A stretch of DNA of 64,000 nucleotides from Mytilus trossulus (lineage: Eukaryota; Mollusca; Bivalvia; Mytilida; Mytilidae), in NCBI RefSeq assembly GCF_036588685.1, contig NC_086386.1, forward strand, positions 71,856,682-71,920,681, read 5' to 3'. Numbering within the stretch: position 1 is the stretch's first letter; each line of letters opens with the position of its first letter. This document shows positions 47,411-59,771 of this stretch, piece after piece. The notes under the pieces are model-generated. The model searched no databases. It was not told the origin of the DNA and worked only from the letters and a program-made list of their open reading frames with translations. The position numbers were made by a program, and so were the translations under genes.

Positions 47411-47584
47411 TGTTAATGCACTCAGAAGGACATCAATAAGTTTTAATACTTTAATAATTATTAGCACATGTTACACAATTCACCATTGACAGGAAGAGGA
47501 TAACTTCAACAGGAAACCAGTTAGTGTTCAAACATAATATTGAGTTATTTCTCTTTATATAGTCCAAATGACATTAGATTAACA
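47411..47584 (-). repeat. 5' LTR of the copia element
   Basis: 174-bp copy of 42621-42794 with about one mismatch; followed on the + strand by the target duplicate CTCTC (47585-47589). It should contain the element's promoter. Confidence 0.95.
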
Positions 47585-47634
47585 CTCTCCATGCATTCTG
47601 ACTCTTTCCACTAATAAATTATAAATTTTATCAT

Positions 47635-47780
47635 GAAGTCTCATCTGTATGATGGATAGTATAAGTTATATCCTTATGTCACTTCTTGTGTATGATGGAT
47701 AGTACAAGTTTTAATTCTGACTTCACTTCCTGTGTATGATGGATAAAAAAGTTATATCCCAAAGTCAGTTCTTGTGCAAA
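47635..47780 (+). repeat. 43-bp minisatellite, second locus
   Basis: Imperfect tandem copies with TGTGTATGATGGATAGTACA, continuing the 520-bp duplicated unit past the copia insertion. Confidence 0.7.
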
Positions 47781-47784
47781 AAAA

Positions 47785-48125
47785 AAAAGAGCGGCAAAAG
47801 GTACCAGAGGGACAGTCATACTCATAAATCGGAAGTAGCTCGACAACCTGGGGTGATCTCAGGTGCTTCGGAAGGGTAAGCAGATCCTGCTCCACATGTC
47901 GTGTTGCTCATGTTATTACAATCCGGATAAATAGTCTAATTCGGTAGGTCACATTCTTGAAAAGGGAAGGGGGTTGTAGTTACTACATAAGAAACATATC
48001 CGATATCATCTGTTGAACGGGTATTACATAACGGTCACCCAAATCGTGATGGCGTCCGTAAAATTTACGATGGGATGATTTTAACTACACCATTAGGAAA
48101 TCTTCGTTTTATAAGTTCCTTGTGA
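47785..48125 (-). repeat. R2 retroelement 3' end with coding remnant
   Basis: On - the remnant encodes a decayed KRRFPNGVVKIIPS...FYGRHHD-type C-terminus, then the R2 UTR with CTTCCGAAGCACCTGAGATC. It supports the link between R2 and the RT-associated frame at 59.25 kb. 5'-truncated and broken. Confidence 0.65.
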
Positions 48126-49439
48126 ACAGAAACCCTTTATAAAGAAAAATCATGATCATAAATACAAGCCCGGGAATATCGTATCAATTGGGATACCTAT
48201 ACTTCGTATGCAGGCACTGCGCATGCTGGAATGTTACTTCAAACATGTAGAAATGGAAAGTTAACAATTGAGAAGCTGAAATCATCCGTTTTGTCGAGAA
48301 GTTTTGTTTTCAAGTTACCATCTATGTCTATTTCTAGATGTAAGTCAAAATTTGAGGCAGACTAACTGTATCTGTTGTATCCGTTATCGCTAGTACGATG
48401 GGATAGATGTGTCTAACATAGTCACCAAATTTTGAATTATTTTGCGAGAGAGAACGTCAATTATAAAGCGAAAAGTAAAGTTAAGTTAACGGATATTACA
48501 ATTTTCTAATAAATCTTCCTTAAAAACCTGTATGGTGTAATCCTCATAATAATGAAGAAAGAAGAGGACACACCCTCTCACCATTGGAATGCAGAATCAA
48601 GCACCTGGATAATGCCAGTTTCATTGACTTTTTTTGTGTGAATCAGAGTGTTGATCCCTTTCTAAAACAAACTTCTTGTATTTACGTTGGCCAATCTTTT
48701 TTATGAAACAAAGCAATACAAACTCTTTCAATTTGTCTTTTAGTTAGGAATGGGGAATACTTGTGTAAAGTGTAGAAAGTCAAACGTTTTAATACAATTG
48801 CAAGATGAAAGAGTCTTAGATTGAATGAAATCTAAAGATCTTTAGAATTTTTTTAACATCCACATCTTACTCACGCCACTTCAATAATAGTCAGTTTCAC
48901 AATAAAAGCCGGGCTTTGATTGCTGATATTATAGAGGTCAATAATTTAGAAAGTTGTTTTGCGGAGCATACTTGGAAGACCCACCAATATACCATTGTTT
49001 GTGAGAACACTTCTGTCGTTTGTGTATCCCATACAGTGATGGAAGATCCAATTCTCTATCTTGGGTTTCCAAGTGAATTGTGAATACCGAATGCACTTAT
49101 CAAGCATATAATGTAATGAGATTACACCCAAAATGATGTTGTTACGGGCTTTATCTGCGGGGACAACATTCGCCTTGGCTTAATAATATTCTCTATCACC
49201 CTACAACTATGTTTTATTCGTATATTATTTGATGTCGTTTGTTTGTATTTTTTTGTCTCGTAGGTTTTGTGTTGTATTTTTATTTTTTTAATTTCTTATT
49301 ATGAGGTATTAGAATTAAATCCACGGTCTCGTGTCCTCTCCGGAAATAACACAATTCGACAGTACGGTTAAACTGTCCCTTTAATAGTTCGAAATGAAAT
49401 ATGATTAAAAAAGAAAAATCATAAAAATACAACACCACT
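48126..49439. other. Spacer between the copia element and copy B
   Basis: No gene recognised. Short coding-like patches (for example 48180-48330 and 49131-48946 on the - strand) look like degraded retroelement, without a domain I can name. Confidence 0.4.
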
Positions 49440-49659
49440 TATTAACATAAAGACATTCTCCAACACTACCATTTAGAATTAAAAAAAACATGTTCATCAG
49501 TATGCGATGCAGTATGCGATGCAGTATGCATCAAGTGATTTATCGTTTCAATTGCTTTTTAGCTGACATCAATTTTTGGTCTGATATAAAATCTGATATG
49601 GACATCTGAAAGTATTTCATGTATAATGTTTTTTTATGAAAGCTTATAGAAATGAAGTA

Positions 49660-49910
49660 CAAACTAAAACCTTGATGTGGTTTATAAGTGTTTCTCGTTT
49701 CTCGTTTTTGTTTATATAGATAAGACTGTATGTGTTACTGTTTGAATTGTTTCACACTAGTCATTTTTTTCGCCTTCTGAAGCTTGCTGTTAGGTAAAAG
49801 CTAATGCTCTGTGTTGAAAGCCTTGACCTAAAATGTTTTACTTTTCAAAAATTGTGACTTTAATTGAGAGTTAACTTATTGGCACCAATACCACATCCTC
49901 TAATATCTAT
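49660..49910 (-). repeat. R1 repeat in copy B
   Basis: Starts GTGTTTCTCGTTTCTCGTTT, the far end of the R1 family, and ends before ATACCACATCC. Counterpart of 31550-31770. Confidence 0.75.
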
Positions 49911-50232
49911 TTAATCGTCTTGAACAGACATGTAAAATTTGATAGAGTAACATACCCTGTTCTTGTAAGACTGACCACCGTATTTCTAATAAAAATATAA
50001 GTTTCATTCTATGATGACACATTCAAGGAAAAAGGACGAGCATACATTATAATACCATGACACTCAGGCAACAAGCATGTTGGCAAACTGCTTAAAAGAA
50101 ATTTAACACTGTTTTAGAAATTTTGGAATCAGGGTAGTTTTTGGACAAATACACTTTGAAGCTTATCTGTATTTTACATTTTGCTTTTTATTTATCTTCA
50201 CTATTGAATAGACGGGAAATTATGTTCGCAAT

Positions 50233-51305
50233 AAAAAAAAAATCGTAAGGGTTCCGCGGAACCCAGTGTCTCGCCTACTTTTGCTGTTAATCACAGGCTC
50301 AACAAAAATGAGGAAAAAAATCAATAAAATTATTCCTGTTGATACTATCTTTTGATCGTAAAAAGCTTCTGTCCAGGTTTGGTAAAAATCCAAGATAGTT
50401 TATGAATCTAATAAATGTTTTAAAACTTTAACTGCAGACTGTATGTAATGTTAAGTGGAAGAAAAACTAAGTCCATTTATAAGTAAAATACAGATACACA
50501 GGTACAAAATTTTAACAAAATTTCCTTCTCGATACTAGCTTTTGATCATAAAAAAGCTTCTGTCCAAGTTTGGTACAAATCCAAAATGGTATAGGAAAGA
50601 AGAAAGTTATTAAAAAAAATCGAACTTTAACTACAAAGTGCATGTGTTGTTTCCTGGCAGAAAATCTAATCCATTTAAAAGTAAAATACTGAAAAAATTG
50701 AAATTTATTTTTAAAAAATTTACTTCTGGATACTATCTTATGATCATAAACAAGCTTCTGTCCACGTTTGGTAGAAATCAAGTATAGTTTAAGAAAGTTA
50801 TTAAAATTTCAAAAACTTTAACCACAGAGTGAATGTAATGTTTCCCGGCAGAAAAACTAAGTCCATTTATAAGTAAAATACGGAAAAAATGGAAATTTAT
50901 TTTTAAAAAATTTACTTCTGGATACAATCTTATGATCATAAACAAGCTTCTGTCAAAGTTTGGTACAAACCCAGGATAGTTTACGAAAGTTATTCAAATT
51001 TTAAAAACTTTAACCATAGAGTGAATGTAATGTTTACCGGCAGAACAACTAAGTCCATTTATAAGTAAAATACTGAAAAAATGGAATTTTATTTTTACAA
51101 AATTCACTACTGGATACTATCTTATGATCATAAACAAGCTTCTGTCCAAGTTTGGTAGAAATCCAGTATAGTTTAAGAAAGTTATTAAAATTTTAAAAAC
51201 TTTAACCACAGAGTGAATATTTGTGGACGCCGCCGACGACGACGCCGACGGAAAGTAGGATCGTTATGTCTCGCTTTTTCGACTAATGTCGAAGGCTCGA
51301 CAAAA
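50233..51305 (+). repeat. Element with five tandem units of about 190 bp
   Basis: Units begin near 50340, 50530, 50728, 50920 and 51112, each with a GATACTATCTTATGATCATA-like start, CAAGCTTCTGTCCAAGTTTG and a later AACTAAGTCCATTTATAAGT. One end reads GGTTCCGCGGAACCCAGTGTC and the other is GC-rich (GACGCCGCCGACGACGACGC). Absent from the same place in copy A (near 32216), so it inserted after the duplication or was lost from A. Confidence 0.8.
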
Positions 51306-51846
51306 ACCTGCAACATACTTGATCATGTTTAAAGATATGCACATGCATAATCAATACAAATATAAAACATTGTCAACTTATGTATAAATATTTTGTTTTC
51401 CGCAATAAAGATCTTAGAAGCACAGCTTGTGTTTGTAGATGATGACAATTGAAGATGATCAATTCATCTCTTAATTTGTAAAGAAAACATAATACTTGTA
51501 ATAGAAATACAAAGGATATAGGGTATCCATCCATGCCACATAATCAGTTTATGCGCAACAAAAAATAAACCAAACGTAATGTTTTTTTCTCCCTAAAATG
51601 AAGATCTAAAGAACATAGCTTTTGTTTATAGATGGAAACCGTTTGATCTCTGACATTAAAGGAATCAAAAAGACATGTTTATATATCACGTGTTATTCAC
51701 GTTCAGCGTTAACGTTCAAACCATGTTTTAGCAACTTTTTAGTATCAATCAAATTTGAAAAAGGCAAAAAGCCTCATCATGAGGTCTGACAGCTGAAACC
51801 GAACGGTGCGAGGGCTGTATAGCCGTTCAAGGTCATTAAATTTTTT

Positions 51847-51944
<98 letters not shown>
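51847..51944 (+). repeat. (ATC)n microsatellite, about 32 units
   Basis: 98 bases of perfect ATC repeat. The orthologous place in copy A (about 32738-32750) has only about three units with an interruption. Confidence 0.97.
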
Positions 51945-53825
51945 GAAAGCTGAAAGATAAAAACCTGTTTTATGGAGGTGTCGTTGTATTTTGATTTTGA
52001 AATGTGTTTATGGGTGTCAAAACGTCTTTTATACTTTACTTTATGTCCCTATGTGTTATTATATGATTGAAGTTGTAAGTTTTACACAATGTTTGAAGAG
52101 ACACCAATCAACAGAAAAGAGGAGAAATAAGTTTGAGTGAGCTGCCTTATATAAGCATGAAGACCAAACGAAATCGTTCAATTTGAACACAAATGGGAAT
52201 AAAATTAAACTACAAACAATTAGACATTGTCCCCTTTCTGCCCTGCAATACACATGAATATAGTTACTCAAATTTCAGATTTGACAAACAATGTTGTTGA
52301 CATACAACTTGTGTTCTGTAAGACATACATGATGCCACGCCTGACCATATGAATAATGAATTCAACACTAATGAAGATGATGTTATTGTAGGAGGAGATA
52401 GCCTGACAAAACATCATTTCGTTATTCAACAAGTAACCAAAAATTTACTAAGTCAAACTTCTAGTCATTTTAAGAAATCATTAAACTGTGGTTATGCACC
52501 TCCTTTACGTGTAAGAATCTACAAAAAAAATAAAGCTGTATCTCCAAAACTTCAGGCTGGAAGAGATAGACGGACAAATCATGATCTTTTTATGCAGCTT
52601 GTATCAAGTAAATCCGGTCATTTTCAGAATATTTGAAAAAAGTAAATAGTGTGGCCATACTCACCTTCATAATGTGTTTAAACATCCTACAAAATATAAA
52701 AGTTGTACGTTCAAAACTGTAGGAGGAGATTGCCAGACAAACACTGTCTACACCGGACTGCAAACGGACAGACAGGGGTAAATTAATCTGCCCCTCGACA
52801 TTTTGTCGCGGGTGTATAACAAAGAGAGTAATAGATAATTCTAATATTATCCGATTTAGCAATGATTTTTTTTTATCTATTTTGAAATTTTACAACAAAA
52901 TAGACACAGATATGTCATGCCTTCCTTTTTTTTGGATCTGTTTACGATTTGATACATAAAATGACTAAAGTTAAAATATCTCCAATCCTTCCTCTTTTAA
53001 AAAAAAAATATGGTGTGTATGCTGTGACCTTGTTTCATCACTATAAAATTGAGAATGGAAATTGGGAATGTGTTAAACAGACAACAACCCGCCTAAAGAG
53101 AAATACCGACCGACGGCCATCAATGAGTCTTCAATGCAGCGTGAAAATTGCGCACTCGGAGGCGTACTTCAGCTTGCCCCTAAAGAAAAATGTATACTAG
53201 TTCAGTGATAATGGACGTCATACTTACTTCCGAAAAATATAAAATATAAAATATAAAAACAAGACTTACAAAGAGCAGAGGCTCCTGACTTGGAACAGAC
53301 GTAAATATGCGGCGGTGTTAAATATATTATTTGAGATCTCAACCCACTTATACCTCAGCCACTGTAAAAAAAAACAAACACACAACAATACGCATAGTAA
53401 AACTTAGTTAAAAAGAAGTCCGAGTCCTATGTAGGATAGAAAATAAAAGAACTTAAACAAACTGAAAATGGTACGTAAATTAACAAAGGACTACTAGCAG
53501 TTACGGACATGCAAGTTCCAGACCTCAAATTAAAATGATTGCTAGATAATGTCTTCATCATCCCTCTCTTTAGGGGTTTAGTATTATACCATCATGAACT
53601 ATATGAGAAGAACATAACTTAAAGATAACAAACACAAAGGAAAGAAATCACATAAGACTTCTTTACATTGTATCAAAACTACCAGATTGCAAACGGTTAT
53701 AAACTTCAAAATTGGTCATAGCAAGCGAAGAGTTAATTTTCCTTTGTAATAATGATGGTTGCATCTTCGTTGAAGAAGAAACATATAAAAATTCATTGAA
53801 GCGAAGAGTTGATATAAAATGAGTT
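51945..53825. other. Copy B spacer without a recognised gene
   Basis: Parallel of 32755-34580. Frames at 52349-52636 and 52949-53200 have partial A counterparts but no domain, and I treat them as non-coding. Confidence 0.45.
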
Positions 53826-53986
53826 TATATATATCTATATATATACAACTCGTCTAAACATCAACCCAACAATGTTAGATCTGTAAATTTGCTTTCGCAA
53901 ATTGTTTGTTCTTCCCTCGCCGGGATTCGAACCCATGCTACTAAGATATCTTGACACCAAATCGCCTGCACTGTAGCCGTCCCACT
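53826..53986 (-). mobile_element. tRNA-derived SINE, copy B
   Basis: Same element as 34581-34740, with the TTCGAACCCATGCT B-box complement on +. Shared by both duplicates, so inserted before the duplication. Confidence 0.75.
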
Positions 53987-54204
53987 ATATATATCATATC
54001 AATATACAAGTATCCTAAACATTATATTATAATTAAGAGAATGATTCGATTTAAAATGAGCAGTTTCATTTTGAACCAAAACATGTAGTGAATAATTTGA
54101 ACATATATATTTAGAATAAAACTGTTTTGTACTAAGAGAAACCGGTTTTCCTGTCATCGTGATTTACATAAAGATTGTTCTTAGGGTTTGTTTATGAATA
54201 GCCA

Positions 54205-54550
54205 TCAAAGATACCAGGCTTATAATTTAATACGACAGACACGCGTCTATAAAGACTCATCAGTGACGCTCAGATCAAAATAGTTCTAAAGCCAAAAAGG
54301 AACAAAGTTAGAGAGCAGTGAGGACCAAAAATTCCAAAAAGTTGTGCCAAATACGGCTAAGGTAATATGATCCTGGAATCAGAAAATCCTCAGTTTTTCA
54401 AAAAATTGGAAACAGAAATTTTATAAAAAATGAATGTATAATTGATATTTTTGTCAACATCGAAGTGCTGACTACTGAGTTGGTGATACCTCGGGAAAGA
54501 AACGCTCACTAACAGTGGTATCAACGTAGTGGGGTAAATAGTTATCAAGT
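54205..54550 (-). repeat. R3 repeat in copy B
   Basis: Counterpart of 34950-35310, with GACTCATCAGTGACGCTCAG and CAACATCGAAGTGCTGACTA. Confidence 0.75.
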
Positions 54551-55114
54551 TATGAACATGATGACGATTTTTTTGGGTGAACGATGTATTTATTCGTTGA
54601 TTCTCAAAGAAATCACAAAGCAAAATTGTTTTTAACTTTAAAATGGCGACTTTCGTGTGTTACATAGATATAGATTGAAATATAACGCCTGTTGTTGTCA
54701 AACCGGACTCGTGAATAAGAGATATTGGATTAAACATTTTTGTTTAGTATCTTCAGTAGTATCTTCAGTAGTGACAAAACTTTAAGTTGAAAATAAATCT
54801 AAAACTTAAACAGAATGTAGTGCACGCAATTCAATTTGAATACTATATGAAATAATGTCTGCTCAAATATATATGTCTACAAGCTTCATAGTTATCACCA
54901 CAGACGAGCTCATAATGACTAAACAAACTTGTAACCGATTGTCCTGATTAGAAAGAATAAATCTTTCATCGAAATTCATGTTAAAAATCATTATTCTAAA
55001 AACATGTTATACAGATATTCAATGTAATCACAGATTTAGATTCACTTTTGCGTGAACACAAAATGAACTGAATGAGCTTGTTTATAAACTTATTATAAAT
55101 ATATATATATATAA

Positions 55115-55262
55115 AGAGGGACGAAAGATACCAGAGGGACGGTCAAATTCATCAATCGAAAATAAACTGACAAAGCCATTGCAAAAAATTGAAAAGACAA
55201 ACAGACAAACAATAGTACACATGACACAGCATAGAAAACTAAAGAATAAACAACAGGAATAA
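55115..55262 (-). repeat. R2 retroelement tail in copy B
   Basis: Counterpart of 35825-35972; contains AAACAATAGTACACATGACA. Confidence 0.7.
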
Positions 55263-55324
55263 ACTGTCAATAATTTTAAATTTATGATTGTATTGATTCA
55301 TGTTGTTTTTCAACTGAGTCACAT

Positions 55325-55591
55325 GGATTGATTGATTGATAAGTGTTTAACACCACTTCCAGCATTGACGGTAATTTGTTGGTGGTCAATTTTTATTGAT
55401 GGAGGAAGCCGAAATACCCAGAGAAAACCATCCACCATCGGCAGAAAAAAACTGAAAATTTAAAATCTTTGTCTGTTTAGATTTGAGTCGAGCAGATATG
55501 CGACATGCGGCGTGCGAACTTGAGGTACAACCTCGGTGTTAACAAGTAAATGATAAATAAGTTGATTACTTAGACCACTCGGCCATAGAGG
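55325..55591 (-). mobile_element. tRNA-derived SINE of molluscan type, copy B
   Basis: Counterpart of 36033-36291, with the same CACTCGGCCATAGAGG head complement and ATTGATTGATTGAT tail on +. Confidence 0.75.
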
Positions 55592-56522
55592 GTCATGAGG
55601 CACGAATATAAATTTTATATTGATACAATTTAAACTACGCTACGAATATAAATAGCGAACATTTTAATTAAAATTTAGATAAAGACATCATAAACAATTT
55701 CAGTCATAGAGCTTTGAGTTTTTAAATTTATTCACAACTCATATTTTACTAGAACTGACCTATTCGGCTCTTCAGAAACTAAAGGAACATGGGTAAGTCC
55801 GTACCCCAATAAAATAACGTTACGTCATTGGTTCAAGTTCCATTGTTTATGATATTTTTAACCAATTACGACGTTTTGGTGAACAATTTTTAAAATATTA
55901 CCCAGGATTCATTAGATTCTAAAACGTCATATTGCACTTACTCTTTTCCGTGTGCCGTTTCATTTGAATTAATTTTTTTATACACCTGCTAACATATCAC
56001 CATGCTTTAATATATTGGACGAACAATTATGTCGGATTTTCGGTTACACTGCAAATTCAATGTCTATTTTGTTTATTCATTGAAATTTTCACTTAATAAA
56101 TTCAGTATGAAATAATAATTATATCTTACCATACTTGAACATGTAAAATGAAATACGTTGACTTTTCATAGCTTGGTATTTTTAGGACTAAAATCTGTTG
56201 CTTAAAAACAAAACTAATTCAAGCACGGTAATGGTTTTTTTAGGACATGATTATGTTGCTATTATAAGTATATCTATATGCTATATTAATCTTTCTTTAG
56301 AAGTCAAAGACAAACGTACGTATTTAGGGGTTGTCAAACACATTCGTCCGTATCATTGAACTCAAACGTTAACCTCATATGGGCCAATCAAAAACCCATA
56401 ACAATGCACATCATATAATGCAACATCATTTTTCCAATGGTCCATTGACCAGACTTATTCAGATTTAAAGCTATCATCGTCGTTGTTTCATGCTATCTCT
56501 GAATAACTCTTAGATAGCAAAC

Positions 56523-57763
56523 ATTGTAAAAACTGTTCTTCTCATTTTGGTTCTGGCAATATCAATGATTCAATGTAAGCATGGCAAGTGTTTATTTTTT
56601 GATGAGTTTGTAATAATTATAAATTAATATGAAAAAATAATTGTCAAAGTGGACAGAGGTTAAATAAACTGTATTGGGAATGAATTAAAAATACAAGCAT
56701 TATGGTTAATTTATGTCAAGTATGACACGGTTTTAAAAAAAATAACGTGAAGTACACAAATGTTTCACATAAGTACACCACATACTCCTTTGAAATAAAA
56801 AAGAAGATATAGTATGATTGTTAACGAGACATCTCTATGAAAGACCAACGACATAGATATACATGTAACTATAGGTCACCGTACGGTCTTCTCAAATTAG
56901 TAAAAGCCCATACATGTTTCTTTATCAGCAGGTATGTGTTTCCTTTTATGAAAAACTGATGCATGCGATTCTGAAACGCCGAATTGATTAATTGAGATTA
57001 ACTATTTATCATCATCCTTTTTTTTAGGGGGGGGGGCGAAAACACAAGCACATTACAGTATTTACATTTTTAACAGAAATGTGAAGCACTGAACGATATT
57101 TAAAATTTGTTGATCTTGTTTTATTTGATGACTGTGGATTTGTGCTTTTCAATTCTTATTTTTCTGTGAAATGATTTGTGTATTTTGGATTGTTGTTTGA
57201 TTTTTGGTCTATTTTCTTCTCGTCGTTATCTTGAATATGTAGTTAAAATAGTTGATACATTAAACAATTATATATAAAATCTGTTAAAGATTTTTGTAGT
57301 ATAGGGTTTGAAGAAAAGTAGACATTTTTCATATCGTGCTTATATCGATTTTCAAACTTATTTCTTATAAAATTATAGGCAAACAAAACTTTGCATGTAT
57401 CGTTTGTTTATGTAATATATACGTGTTTCTCGTTTCTCGTTTTGTTTATATAGATTAGACCGTTGGTTTTCCCGTTTGAATGGTTTTACACTAGTAATTT
57501 TGGGGCCCTTTATAGCTTGTTGTTCGGTGTGAGCCAAGGCTCCGTGTTGAAGGCCGTACTTTAACCTATAATGGTTTAATTTTTAAATTGTTATTTGGAT
57601 GGAGAGTTGTCTCATTGGCACTCACACCACATCTTCCTATATCTATCTACAAACAAGGCCGATATTGTTCAGACTCGAATACATGTCCTTCCTCAGGAGT
57701 CTTGTAATATGGGCGAAAAAGAAATCGTAGCTGAGTGCTGTGGGTCAAAATGTTGCTCGTAAG
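56523..57763 (+). pseudogene. Broken duplicate of the cysteine-rich peptide gene
   Basis: The exon 1 equivalent (56523-56583) keeps the signal-peptide coding sequence, but the initiator ATG is ATT and the donor after it is GC instead of GT. The exon 2 equivalent starts near 57379 and is interrupted after about 20 bases by an R1 repeat (about 57400-57650). After the R1 repeat the exon continues for about 50 bases and then jumps directly into exon 4 sequence, ending ECCG...KCC. The second half of exon 2, all of exon 3 and the two introns between them are deleted. It cannot encode the secreted peptide. The intact paralogue is at 37212-39561. Confidence 0.88.
57400..57650 (-). repeat. R1 repeat inside the pseudogene exon
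   Basis: Complement of the R1 family (GAGAGTTGTCTCATTGGCAC near its end). Full-length copy relative to 26630 and 49660; absent in copy A, so it postdates the duplication. Confidence 0.85.
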
Positions 57764-57792
57764 TTAAAGTAAACAACATGATTTCGACTATT

Positions 57793-58160
57793 TACACCAC
57801 TAGGTCGATCCCACTGCTGGTGGACATTTCGTCCCCGAGGGAATCACCAGCCCAGTAGTCAACACTTCGTTGTTGACATGAATATCAATTATGTGGTCAT
57901 TTTTTTTTTTTATAAATTTCCTGTTTACAAACGTTGGATTTTTTTGAAAAACTAAGGATTTTCTTATCCCAGGCATAGATTACCTAAGCCGTATTTTGCA
58001 CAACTTTTTGGAATATTGGATCCTCAATGCTCTTCAACTATTTACTTGTTTATCTTTAGGAATATTTTGCTATGAGCGTTACCGATGAGTCTCATGTAGA
58101 CGAAACACGCGTCTGGCATACTAAATTATAATCCTGGTACCTTTGATAACCATTTCGTGC
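57793..58160 (+). repeat. R3 repeat after the pseudogene
   Basis: Carries CACCAGCCCAGTAGTCAACA, AGGCATAGATTACCTAAGCC and GTAGACGAAACACGCGTCTG. Counterpart of 39590-39925. Confidence 0.8.
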
Positions 58161-59244
58161 CTACAATGCCCCAATATCGTTAAGAAACGGCAACTATTAC
58201 GCTCTAAATGAGTAAACACAAAAAACACATAAGAACTATAAACTGATAAATCAACAGGATAATGATACAGTATGTATAGTCAATTTAACAGAAAAACCAA
58301 ACATTGAGCATGTTGAGATAAGTGGAACAAAACATATCCAAATATATGACGTTAAATTTAGACATATACTAGACAGTTTATTGTCCTGTTCAGAAAACGA
58401 GCTGCAAATTGGCTCCCGAACACAGGTTTCATGAGTGTCTCTCAGGTACATGATATGTGGTTGTCTCTGGATGTATCTTCGTATGGTACTTTTTGAAGAT
58501 ACAAATGATTCAAAAGATTTGAAAGCCTCTTTCAAAACAATCACATTCGTTAAAAGACGTCGTTTTACATGAGCTTTACATATTTACCTATTGATTATGT
58601 CTTACTTATCGATGTATTCTCCATACGCCCTTTAATATTTAGCTGAATGTGTTATTTTGTTAAAATGTTGTTTACAAATTCTTCTGAATGAAACCGCGAT
58701 TGTAATATTCTAATATATCAACTTTTGCTTTTAATGGAAACGTAGTTGCATAAACACACGACAACTTTATATTAATTATGAGTTGTTCAACTTTACATGA
58801 TTGAAATATTTTAACTTGAAGAAACACTGCAGGGATTTTTTTGTCAACATGCACTTATTGCAGAAATAACAGTAACATTCGTACTTTTACATTTATTATA
58901 GATTAACTAGTTCCGCTCTGTAGTATAAATGATAATTGGGTTCAAGCAGAAAAGACTACCAGGTACCTAAACTTTCACCAAGAACCAATCTAGTAATAGT
59001 CTGAAAATACAAAATAAAATACAATTTATAATGTGTTTAATTAATAACGTAATGTATGGAATGTTTAATTTAGAAAATAGCACATCCCTTTGAACGCGAA
59101 ATGCGTCTGTAATTATAAAGTTGAAATTTCCTGTATATCACGAAAAAAAGTTCAAACATGTGATGAACGACCTGAAGGCATCAAATACAAAGTTATAAGT
59201 GAAGCTCACTCTAAGGTTAGCCACAATTTGTGTTCAAAATGACG
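58161..59244. other. Copy B spacer, partly repeated inverted at the window end
   Basis: 58500-58575 and 59046-59251 recur in reverse complement at about 63700-64000, where the intervening 470 bases are missing. A 97-codon frame on - (58544-58251) has no recognisable domain and is not supported as a gene. Confidence 0.5.
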
Positions 59245-59251
59245 TTTGATC

Positions 59252-59771
59252 TATACGGAGAATATATCTCCCAATTAATAACATATTACCAGGCTGGTAT
59301 TTCCTATCATGATTTCCTTGATAGTGGATATCTGCTCACAAGGAAGTTATTAAACCAAGAGTTCCAAATGGTGAAGTTGAAATCATCTCTTCGTAAAGTT
59401 ACATTTGATAACTATTTACGGACGCCATCACGAATTGGTTGACCACTATTGAATAACAATTTCACAGATGATATCAGATATGTTCCTTATGTCGTAAGTT
59501 CAATACCCTTCCCTTTTCACGATTGTGACCTAACGATTTTTATTTGGATTTGTTATAACATAATATAAGCAACACGACGGTTGCCACATGTGAAGTATAA
59601 TCTGCCTACCCTTCCGGAGCACCTGAGATCACCCAGAGTTTATGGTGGGGTTCGTGTTGCTTAGTCTGTAGTTTTCTATGTATTTGTCTGTTTATCTTTT
59701 CTTTTTTACCCATGGCGTTGTCAGTTTTTAATCTATTAGTTTGACTGTCCCTTTTGTATCTTTCTTCCCTC
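59252..59771 (+). mobile_element. 5'-truncated retroelement 3' end (RT-associated C-terminus plus R2 UTR)
   Basis: Encodes EYISQLITYYQAGISYHDF then TRKLLNQEFQMVKLKSSLRK, a C-terminal motif I recall from reverse-transcriptase proteins abundant in mussel genomes, followed by the R2 UTR. Flanked by TTTGATCT (59245-59252) and TTTGATTT (59772-59779), a probable target duplication. The site is empty in copy A (near 40825) and occupied in inverted copy C. The retroelement class is not assignable from this fragment. Confidence 0.7.

Larger units (their letters stand above)
42621..47584 (-). mobile_element. Ty1/copia LTR retrotransposon, nearly complete
   Basis: Element of 4,964 bp with 174-bp LTRs (42621-42794 and 47411-47584) that differ at about one base, TG...CA ends and a 5-bp target duplication CTCTC. 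Transcription runs leftward: 5'LTR 47411-47584, primer-binding site, gag-pol frame 47330-43017, polypurine tract, 3'LTR 42621-42794. Domain order gag, protease, integrase, reverse transcriptase, RNase H is that of Ty1/copia (integrase before RT). One in-frame TGA interrupts an otherwise intact frame. The insertion is recent by LTR identity. It may belong to a molluscan copia clade, but that needs a tree. Confidence 0.96.

Noticed and set aside
58251..58544. 97-codon frame on the - strand
   Set aside because: Only its N-terminal part recurs in the inverted copy, where the frame is broken; no recognisable domain.
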